Shown piece after piece: positions 47,801-59,800 of a stretch of 64,000 nucleotides of DNA. The DNA is from Hanleya hanleyi. Taxonomy: Eukaryota; Mollusca; Polyplacophora; Lepidopleurida; Hanleyidae. A program made the translations under genes and the position numbers. Location: the NCBI GenBank assembly GCA_036873755.1, contig JAVTVY010020546.1, positions 17,063-81,062 of the forward strand, in the 5' to 3' direction. The notes under the pieces were generated by a model. The model ran no database searches, was not told where the DNA came from, and worked only from the letters and a program-made list of their open reading frames with translations. Numbering within the stretch: the stretch's first letter is position 1; every line of letters starts with the position of its first letter.

Positions 47801-50800
47801 CGCTTTCAAGTATTTCAGTCATATCACTACGTTTGGTTCCTATTCGTTTTCACACCCGGAAACCACACGGGTAGGGTCCCATTCCTTTTCACACCGGGAA
47901 GCCCACGGGTGGCCCAGTCAGTCGCCTCTTACGACAAGCTCTCTGAGGGACTGGTTGAGTGAGTGAATATGATTTAACGTCGCTTTCAACACTATTTCAG
48001 TCATATCACGACGTTGGGTCCTATTCCTTTTCACACCGGGAAACCACACGGGTAGGAGCCTATTCCTTTTCATACCCGGGAACCCCATGGTTCTCTGACA
48101 AGCTCTCTGAGGGAGTAAGACCTATTCTTACCATGACCGGGAGTGTGCACAATGACAGCCCAGGTCAATCCCCGGGAGCCCACAGGGCGAAAATCACTGA
48201 ATTTGGATTCTAGTAACATATAGAATTGCTGGGATTAATCCAGGATCTATGAATTGGGACAATGGTGATCACCTTATTAAAGCATGTTTAGCACAAATAT
48301 AAGAGATTTATCTTGTGGATTAATGCGGTTAAACAGGGTTTGCTGAGTTATAATGGATGCAGGAAAGCTCATAATCTAGAATGTGTAAGTTTAGTTGTAT
48401 GCATGGCTTGAATTGGCAATAGTAATACCAACATTGTTTACGAAATAGCACAATTACATGTTGTTCACAGTTTTAAAGATATGCTTAGTCAGTATAAACA
48501 GTGTTGGTAAATCTTTAAGTACCCCCAACATTGAGTGAGTGGGTGAGTGAATAGAATTTAACGTCGCTTTCAACAATATTTCAGCTATATCACGACAAAC
48601 CAACTAAGCACAACCCAGCCCAGTTGTGTTCCTGCTACTTCAAAGAAGAAATCTTTGAAGCAGCATGGAACCAGACACCCTCCATCCACCCTATAAAACA
48701 TGAAGACAGCGCACAAGACACAGACAGGACACTTACATGGTGCAATAAAGTCAAGTGATATTACAGTGCTAGACATCACATTATCAAGTTCCTGTTGCTT
48801 CTCAGCAAAATGCATTGAAGCAACAGGAACCTGAACCCACTCAACCACCCACACGTTGAAATGGAAGCATAACGTTTAGTCCAGTCCCCAGCTTGGAAAG
48901 CAATCCCAAGCGAGATCCTCTGACAAGGTTATCCTACATACCAAATTTGTCCACAGAGGAAATTTTGACTTAAGTTCCAGGTGGAACCACCCATACATGG
49001 ATTGGCCTGAAACCCAACCTAAGATCTTGATGCAAGGTACCCAGTTTGGAAACATCTGTTCAGTTTTTCAAAAGTTATTGTCTGGAATGGCGGAATGTCC
49101 GTCCACCCACATGTATAAGCGGATCGGCATTAGAAACAATCCCAAGCAGGAGAAACATACATCAAATTATAATTAAACTAAACATGATATCAGAAATCAA
49201 TGTACATGTACAAAAGTGCAGCATCTTTTTGCTGCACCTCAGGTTCCGCTGCTAACAATCGCACGCTTTGGATCGGCATCTTGATGTTTTCTATGGTTAT
49301 TGGATTGTTCCATTCGATGAAGAAAAGAAAGGAGAATAAAGATATATATGCCACAAAAAACGAGTTTAGAGTGGAATTTAGAGCGGATACCCCCAAGAGC
49401 GAACGAGTACCCCTAGAGATGCACTATCGATTGTATGCCTTGCTAATGTAAGGGGGCCGCTCAACCAATGAAAATGGATTGGATGAGTTTGCTGTTATCG
49501 TTTTATACTGTCTGGCCAATTTACGGTAGTTCCATTTCTTTCACATGATATCAGCGTGTTGATATGATTTTCAACTCTTCCCCAACAATATTAATTAAAT
49601 TTCAGGATCCGTTTTGCTATCTTGAAATATTTTCCCATTTACATGTACATTTTTTGCAACAATGGATAGAGTCTATGGGGAGGCTGTAACAGTGCACAAC
49701 ATTGTTGCGTGATTTAAATGCACTGTCTAGCAGCTGGGCTTATTATAAAGAGGGAACTAGTTAAGGCTGTCACACTTGATAAACCCAGAACAAATTCATA
49801 AACAGTCGAGGTATGGGGACAAACTCTTTCCTGGGTAAAAGCATCAGTTTTCTCCCTTTAATAACTGAAACTGTATTCTGACGGAAGTAGAGCAGGTTCA
49901 ACATGGGTTAGGATAATTTAAATGCCTCAAGATATGGATGAACAGATATGTCATACATAGCCAAGACAATACCCATTATGAACACAAAATGAGTGATAGA
50001 TAAAAGGAAGACAATTTTAATACATGAAGCCAAATTATGAATGTGATTGAAATTGAAAAAGTAATTTTTGTTTGAGCCAGAAGAGAGCAATTATGACAAA
50101 TATGATATTGAAAGCTTTGCTGCATGTATATTCTGAGAGATCAAGCCAATACAGAAGCTATTTTCATATGACTGGATTTGATTTAGATAAATCGGACCAG
50201 CTGGCAAAGATGTGATTCAGGTCTCCCAAAGTCACTGTGAGGATCATCTTATCAGATGACCATTACAGAGATGAAAATTGAAACGAGCTATTTAGAGCTG
50301 GAACGAATAGTTGAATATAATCGCAGTATTTTAAATTTCCAAATATTCAAATAGTAAATTGACATTCGAATATTTGAGACGAATCCTTAATGTTGTGAAA
50401 CGCACATGGTCAAGGGCATTTTTTAAAATGGCTAGCAATATTCTTGCATTCATTTTCAATTACCTGATACACTAATAAATTATAACAAATAATGCTGCAC
50501 AACATTGAATTTTGTTGAAAGTAAAAGCTGCATCATTGATCTTTAATCCTCGATTATGCTACTGAAATTCTTAGATGGCCCCAGACAGCATTGACCCCAT
50601 TCTGATTCTGCACATGGTTCAAGACAGAAAATGAAAGTTGGGAGTTTAAATTCTCTTTTATGGCTCACTTCAATCACTCTCCTGACTGAAATTGAATCAC
50701 TTAATCGACACAATACAGCTGTCAAAGGAATTCTGATACCTGTGCTCATTACAGATACGAGCCATATACATGTAGTATTGATTTAGCATTGTAATTTTCA

Positions 50801-53800
50801 GGGGGGTTCGTATGCTCCACAAGGCAAGGTTGTTGTTCTGAACTGGCTATCAATTTCGTCGATTAATTTCTCGAGAACACCGGCAGGCTATACGCATGTT
50901 TACTCGCGCCAACGTCAGGTGAAGATTCGACTACTGCACTGCCTGATGTTACAAGCTTGCAAACGAATGTTCGAACACTATACGAATAGTAGGCCTATAC
51001 TGCCGATTCTTAGCTTCGAATGCCAAAATTCGCCATTCGTTTCAGCTTTAGGGCTACTGGTCCTTCGATACACATGTATGCAGCACTACATGACCACGGT
51101 TTACAGTCAATTCATATACATGTAATCAACTGTCAAACTTAAGTCAAGATTTGAAATGGTGAGCGGATATCACAAGTTAGTATAATGAGTATACATTGTC
51201 TTTTGTAATGCTCAATGTGCGCTCTCGCACAAATTTCTGGCCTCTGATCTGAGCACATTTGATGCATGTACAACTCACCCAAACAAATCAAGTGAGCATT
51301 AATTGGGTGGTGTAAATTGAGAATGGGTTGCTCTATCACATAAATCAAATCCAGCCTATGATCATGACGATGAAGAAGCAAATTATAAAGCAACAAGTAC
51401 TACTGCCAGAAACCTGCAGATCTTTGTTAGTCGTCTCAAGTTTAGCAATACTGGTTTGGGAAGACTGAGACAAGACCTGGCAAATAAAGGAAGAAATAAA
51501 CAGAATCAAGAAATTATAGTCTAAAACAGGAAATCAGAAAGAAGGAAGAAAAATAAATGAAAAATAAACAGCAACAAATCTGTAACTAAGCAACTTAGTA
51601 GGACAGTGTAAGTTAAAACAAACAGCAGAATTTGAAAATAATAGGTTATCTTGTTGACATTATTAATAAATTTAGCAAATGGAATAAGCTCTTTTGTCAT
51701 GTCAATAGAATGTAGATTTAAGAGGAAGAGCTGGGAGACTATTAAGCACTATTAAAGATGCAAGCAGCCTCAAAATCTCGACTGCCATGAAGTTTTCTCA
51801 AACTCCGTGAGAGTTACATACAGGTATGTTACAACAGTGACAGAATAAGGTATAGTTGACCACATCAATCTCAGCTTGAATCCAGCATTCATTCCAAAAC
51901 AGGAGAAAATGATCATGAAAAATGGCATAGCATGCCATTTATTTTTCGACGTCCACGGCGAAGCGCTCTATGTGGCTTGGTTGTCACCATTACAATATCA
52001 CAATTGAAAGTGAGCATCATCACTGCAGATGACGCCATAATGTGGAGTGTCGTGTAACTGATGTCATTACTATTCAAGATGTTGTGGTTCTGCATGCCAT
52101 GGCGAGAATCAAGTTTGACGAAGCAGAGGAAAATTATCAAATTTCTCTGAGTGATATTCTTGTTTTGCTTTGTGTATTGACCTCACAGTTGTCGAACATG
52201 AAAATACAATGACTCGGTGTTGAAGACAGCACAGTTGAGAACTGAAAAATTTCTCCAATTTTGTAGCTGATCACATCTTCAACAGAAACAATATTCTTTC
52301 AATGTTAAGTATTTTCAAGTCTGTATTCAGACATCTTTGGTAGCCAAGTCAACTACATGAACATCATGAACCTCTGTATGCTACCTTGGCCGAGATTGGA
52401 CACAGCAGACACTAGCTAGAACCAATCAGAAAGTGGGATACATATTAGGTGGGTATTACAAGCAGCTTTTGTTGGGTACCAGTATGCTTGCTTTAAAGGT
52501 CAAAGTCTGCCAAATATCACAGTGCAAATCACTGCCAATGAGGCAGACAGTGGTTAACAATGCAGTTACCTTTACTTAGCAAAGATGGTATCATTACAAG
52601 TCAAGTTTATTTCATGCTTTCACAAGAACTCGAGAAGTTGTTGTTGATATACATAAATTTGCAAACTCACATTGTCTTTCTCTCAATATATGGAAATAGC
52701 TGTGTTAGATGAAGTGAACAAAATATTGGAGGTTAATCAGAGCTAAGAGCTAATATAGAAAGAAGAGCCGCCAGCACCTGTAAGTTCTGGTTTAACACCT
52801 GAAGGTTAGTAATGGTGGTCTGAGCCGCTTGAGATTCAGCCTAGAAAAGAAATCAGCAGGATCAGGTAAAACATCAGGTCAGCGTAAAGGTCAAGGTCAG
52901 AAATAATATAGGGAAAATGCTTTGAGTCATGTGTAAAACAGGATTTCAAGAAGTGTTTCAAATTTGGTGTACCAATATGTATGTACATGAATGTCTATCA
53001 AGTCTATTGGAGTGCGTAAATGAGTGAATATGATTTGACGTCACTTTCAATGATATTTCAGTCATATCATGACGTTTGGGTCCTATTCCTTTTCACACCC
53101 GGGGACCCAACGGGTGGGGTTCTATTCCTTTTCACACCCGGGTGCCCCAGTTAGTCACCTCTTATGACAAGCTGACCAAGGAGCTGAGGCCTATTCCTAC
53201 CATGTCCTGGGATGTTCACAACGACATCCCAGGTCAACCCCGGGAGAACCACGGGGCATGTCTTAATTAGAGATGAAAGTCACAGTTGATGGCAAATTCA
53301 ATTCAGATTGACAAATTTTCACTGGAGCATGATATTTCTTGCATAGCGGCCATTTTGCTCACTTGTGCCTCTGAACATGTTGAATATAGATGTATATTTG
53401 AACACTGGTAACAGAATTGACAATATTTTCACTCTTGCAATCAATGTAATATGAGGAAAATCCTTAGCCTTGTTTAGCACTGAAATTGTGTCTTCTGGTA
53501 GGTTTCTGAATTGGTAGTTTTGAAAGCATGTAAATGAGCATCCTTAATGTTGAATTAAGGGGGGAAATGAACCAGCCATTGTATTCAGTAAATTGAATTT
53601 TGACTAGAAAAAATACTGTGAAGTAGTATTCAGGAGGGGGGGGGGGAGGGGGTCAGTTTAATGTCACACCCTTCTGGTGACAACCAATTTGTTTGCTGGA
53701 GAAAGCCGGGGTACCCGGAGAGAACCACGTCCACCGCCCATTGAAATTGATTGGCAAGTCACTGGCAAACTTTCACACATGCACCAGCAGGGCTCGAACC

Positions 53801-56800
53801 CATGATAGTTCAGCAGAGTGAGGCTAGCGGTCACCAGCAAAGTGCCTTGGACCACTCGGCCGTCATATCCAGGAAGCACACATTACATGTCAGGGTTAGA
53901 TCTAGGGTCTCACAGCGTCCGTAAAACGGACACAAGTACAAAATCAAATGAATTAAAAATGAATATGTTTTTGCAAAATATCAAATGATTTTTTTCAAAA
54001 ATCAAATGATGATTTTTTACGATGTTTGAAAGCCGTAAACCTGGACAAGTGTGTGTCAACTCGCGTTAGACAACTTATGGCAAGGGAGACAACTATGCAT
54101 CTATCCGTTGATAAGCTTGGCCACTGGGGGCGCGATAGTTTTCGTTCTCCAGACAGAGGTCTATACTATGAATGAAGTCGGAAATATGTACGTCTGCGAG
54201 TGTCTGGAGAGCTAGACAGCGTGTGCGTTCTCGCGTTGTCCGTCATGGTGGGACAGAAAGGTCGGTCTGGGGGAAAATACGAAGGGTAGCGGCCGCACAA
54301 GAGGATGCGGTGTGTTGGCTGGACATTTGAAAAAAAACTAAAGGAAGATGAAGGGTCTGACTGCCACAAAGTCGACGTTCTCTTTGCTCGATGCTGTGCT
54401 GCCGGTATTGAAAACACAGGTCAAGCAGATGTTGAACACGACATGGAAAATGATGCAGGCAAGGAAGCTGGGACAAATTATGTTCAACCCGTTGAGGCAG
54501 TCGAGGTGGGAAGAGAATCAGCTTCGAATGATATGCAGCATGGTATAAAAATACTGTACAGAGGAATCTATTCCATAGAAATTTTGAAAGCAGCAGCTGT
54601 AAATAATTTTAAAAGCAGATGATCAGATTAAACAAGAAGTAAAATGTGCATGATATGCTTGTCTGATCGACAAGACATGCATCAAGGGTCCCAGAGTTTC
54701 TCGGCGCCTAGACGGCCCCTGAGCCCTAGTCTAATCAGCAAAAAGGTTAGTTGTTATTAGTTTAGTCAAAGTTGACATCATGGTATAGTATCAATCTGAC
54801 AGCACGTGGAAGTAAATGATCTGGAAATTCATGCAGCAAGTCCCTGCTCAACTTTGTCATTTTGAAACACAAGCAAGATCAGCCTGAATGTGGTGAAAAT
54901 TTGGAAAAAAAGGAGTAAATTGTTCATTATCTACAGGTATCTGACAAGACATTTAAATAGCCAGAAATGGGCTCGAATGCTCCTGAGAGCATCTAAGACC
55001 CCAGAGCTTCCAGGGGCCTTGGCGGACCCTGGACCCCGGCCTGTAAGCTACGCCTCGCGGCGCTCGGCATTAGTTTTTTCAAATAAGGACACTACTTCAA
55101 ATTCCTGGATATAACCCTGCATGTAGGCCTTCCCCCCAATTCCCCCACCCCCCTCCCATGCTCAATAAAGGATGCCTATTGAAGAATGAACAATAAAGGA
55201 GCACCTTTAGCAGATCAGATTCCTGCTGAATCCTAGAGATGTTAGCTAGAGCAGAGACCCTCACAGCCTAGAGGTAAACAAAACATCATGGGTGAGGAGA
55301 TTAGTAGCACAGGAGCAGGAATAAAACATCAAAATAGGGGGGAAGGTGATTATATATGCTTTGACTGTAGTGTACACAGATAAGAAATCAAAATTTCAAT
55401 ACTGAACAGGAGCTTAACTGGCACTGTAGTCTACATCATTAAAATCTTTGGCTCTCACTGAGTTTGACCGGTCTTGTTTTTACGTTAAAGTAAAGTATCC
55501 ACAATTTTCAATATTTCAGATTTTTAGGTCAGTGACCTTGACCGCTGACCTACTGAACCTCAATTTTGGTATGCCATATCTGCGTGGACGCATAATTTTC
55601 CTCAGCGAGAGAAAAAAACAAGGAGGTAGACTGTCCAAATCTGACAACATGTGACAGGCAATATTTATATCCTGACTAATAGTACCCTGGTGTAGTCCCC
55701 AAGTTTTTTCCTTTCCTGGGCACTAGGGATTCCACAAAGCAATAAATAAACATATTTAATAAGCACCTTTAGTAGGTCAGTTTCCTGTTGCATCCTAGAG
55801 ATATTAGCAATAGCAGAGTCTCTCACAGCCTAGAGTTAAACAAAAACAGACCTGTGTTAATAATGTTAGTAAAAGTGTGGGGGAGAGTAGAGCCTCAGTC
55901 ATGTCAGTGGAAAGCTCGCAAATTTAACATGGTTAAGGGTGCATTATCATGATTTATATTGGGAATGATCAATGATAATGTAAACTTTGTGAAAATGATT
56001 CTGATAGGCTAACATAGCCAACCAACATGACCAATGGTAATGCTCATTGTTTGGGTCATTTGACACAAAATCATGGCAGGTGAAACTAAATACCTTCTAA
56101 TGTGTAGCATATTCTGGAAGACAGTGAGTAAGCGAATGTGATTTTAAGTCACTTTCAACTATATCTCAGTCATATCATGAAGTTGGATCCTATTCCTTTT
56201 CACACTCGGCAACCCCACAGGTAGGGTCCTATTCCTTGTTACACCTGGGAACCTCACCAGAGGGGTCCTATCTATTTTCACACACGGGAACCCCACGGAA
56301 GACAGATAATATCTCAATCCAGGCTACACAGGAGCATCACCAGTACAATTGAAACACTGCTATAGATGCATTATGTTATATTTTTTTTTTACCATAATAA
56401 TATATATGTTCTGATTTGTTATCAATTCTTCATCAGAGAACATAAAAGCCAGCCAACTGTATAAAGATGCTACTCGATAGGTATTGCAAGACTACATGTT
56501 CTTTTGCAATAGCCGTTTTTCCCCCTCAACTTCCCACTCCATTGCAATTAACTTATGGATTAATTCTGAAACTGTAATTTATTGATCTCTATGTGCTGGG
56601 CATCTCAATAAACACTTATTCCCAAGCAGGCTTTCAGCTATGACTTGAAAACAGGGTGTATAAATTCCACTTTTTCAACTTTTCTTGACAACAGGGTGTC
56701 TCACTCATGTCACTCCTATCTCTTACATGTTAAATTTTCAAATTTTATGGTTACTCGTTTCAAAATGGGGAGACTAATGGCTAGTAAAAAGACTGTTCTC

Positions 56801-59800
56801 AAGTTCTTTCACAAATTTCAACGCCCAAATCAAACTTTTTCTTTTTTTATGCCTCGAGTCATCAACTAGTTCAGATACTTTTGTCCATTTTCTAACGGAT
56901 TTCAGGAATGCTTATAAATCACTTGCCTGCGACAGCCATTCAGTTGACAAGAGTGTTAAGTAAATCTAAAATATATGAGGTGATAATAATTGATTACCCA
57001 TCAGCACTGTTGACCATTGCTGTACGTTCTGTAACACCTATCAAGTCATTACCATTACCATGACAACAAATGTGGTTGTTGTTGTTCCATTTCAAAGGAT
57101 TCCTGAAGGAAATACTCCTAGAAAAAGCCTCTGAGAGCCTCAATATCGATCTGATTGCATGGCTGGGTATTGAATTTTATGCTAATAAACCTCTATTTTG
57201 TGATTGATTGGTAACCATGGCAGTGGTTGTAACCATGACAGTGACTGTAACCATGGCAATTACCCTATAGCCAATGATTGTAACCATGGTGTTACTAGCC
57301 ATCAGGGTTGAGTCATCGCCATGGTTATCATCCCTGTCATGTATGCCATCACTACAAATATTTTAGTCAGTGCCATGGTTACGGTACTCTGGTCATCCTG
57401 GTCAGGGATTTGTACAAACCAAGACCCTGTCAGACCATACCATCAATGCTGATGTATGCAGTTGCAAAATATCTGTGATGAAACCACCTTCTCACCTATT
57501 GATGAACTATACATTTTGACACATGTACCATCAATTATAAACTTGCCAGGAAAGAGACATCTTTGAGATTAAGGATCACCTAATTTTGAAAAGCAATATC
57601 AAAAGTGTTCAGTGCTGCCGGTACTACATGTAGCACTAACAGAAAAACATGAAAACACACAAACTCTTAATCGAAAGAAAATCATGAAGGAAAACTCATG
57701 CTATCTGTCTATCATGGTAACTGAAATTCATGAAACTATAAGGATGAAAAAATAACTTGACAAAAAAAAAGCATAGTCCTACCTGTATATTCCTGTATTG
57801 TGTATTACAGATTTCCAAATCTGATCTTAATTTTTCAGTCTCCTTCTGAATATTTGCAATGTTATCTGTGAAGACAATAAAACATAAACTTGAACATTAG
57901 AAGAGAATTCTCCTCAATGTCATTTTACCTCAGGAATTGGCTCTGTATAAATACGCTTCATGAAATAAGGTGTTCCATGGAAATAATGCATTAAATGTGG
58001 TAATCTGTACATGTTCACTTTGAGGAGAGAGGCTGTAGGGAGCCGCCATATTTGTAAACGAAAGTGAGGCTCCATGGGCTGTGATGTTGATCTTGTTCCA
58101 TGCGACGCAACAGAGGTGACGTCATTGGAAGCATCACATGTTCTTCGCCACAATGCTAACATTACTTCCCCTCAACCCAGACGTCATTCTTTCTCAACTG
58201 ACATACTTTTACTTCAAATCTGATGCACATGTATCTATGGCGGCACCCTACACTTGCATAGCGCGATATAAAAACACTCTATTTCTGACATAAAATGGAT
58301 TATTCCAATAAAACATTTCAATTCACGAAGAAATCATCAAAGAGGAAATGTATAAAAACATGTTGAGGCGAGTTCTCCTTCAAACCAGCGAGATAACTTA
58401 TAATTTGATATATTGAATGTCCTACATGTATCTCCTATCATGCCTTCTGAAGGAATTCATGTATTTGGACAGATAATCTATTTCACACATATATTATAGA
58501 CGTTTCTGCCTGGACAATATGGTACCTGTGAGCACACAAAATGACATGTATTTGCCCCTTCAAGGTTGTCGATAATTGGAGCGGAACAGTGCTATATTTT
58601 GATACATTTCCAATGCAATGTTGTATGGTGACATTGGGCAACATTCAGATTGACGACAACATCATGGCAAGAACAAAGGACATTATGCTATTCATAGCAT
58701 TACAATACCACTGTCAGCTTGAATGCGGATTTGTCCAAATACAACATATCACTTGACTAGGACATATGACACGACTGAAACAGGTCCATGCATGTCATGT
58801 ACATGTACATATGTAACCATGGTAGCCAGGTATAAACTGTGAAAATTTCTTACCTTTTAATTTTGATATTTCAAAATCTTTTTGCGTCTTCATTTCCTGG
58901 TACTCTCTGTTATCTTCAGCTTTTAGATTGGCTAAATCGGACTGTAATCTCACTAAATCTTCTCGAACATTTTCATGTTCTATTTTTAAGTCATCATGTC
59001 GAGACTGAAGAGTAAAAGAGGACAGGAAATGTGGACATTGAATTGACATGCTCTGCAAGGACGTCTCATCTTTCCAAACCAAATCAAATGAAATGAAGAT
59101 CAAATTCTCAGCACTTGATATCAATTGAAAATGGATTGATATCAATGGACTGACATCAATAGGTTATCTAAAAATAATATCCGAATATTTATTGTGTTTT
59201 GTATTCAGGTATTTTTTCAAAGCAGGGATTTTTCAGCTGATGAATTGAATTAATGGATTACAGTACTTAATAGTATATATTTTTCACACATAGTCAAAGC
59301 ATGTAAGACTGATTCATATGGCATGGACCCATATAATATAGCATAGATCCACTGGCAAGGTACCAACAATTACCAAATTTGTCCTGACCTGAAAAGAAAA
59401 TTTGGTATGGGCCCCAGATAACACAACCTGCAGGTGGATCGGCATGAAAACCCCATGTGAGATCTTGAGGCGATCGCGGCACCCACATACCAGATTTGAA
59501 AAGAATCCGTTCAGTTTTTCGTAAGTTATTGTCCAGAAACCAAGTCGGATGGATGCACGGACGGATGGACAGACCCCAATACTATAGCCCCCCATTAGCC
59601 TTTCGGGCATCAGGGGACAATGAGAGATACAGTGTCCTTACATATGTACCTCCACTCAACAAGATCAATATACAATATTATCATTATGGGCATGTGTGTT
59701 TTTCTTGTATATTGTGACATCATGGCATTCACTGAGACACCTGGTCACGATATGCTTCCTTAAATAAAAAAAATATCAATATTTTAATCTAGCAGCCTGA

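Noticed and set aside
53780..53880. Possible tRNA-Leu/Ser gene
   Set aside because: A and B boxes are present, but the acceptor stem does not close and a SINE body follows directly.
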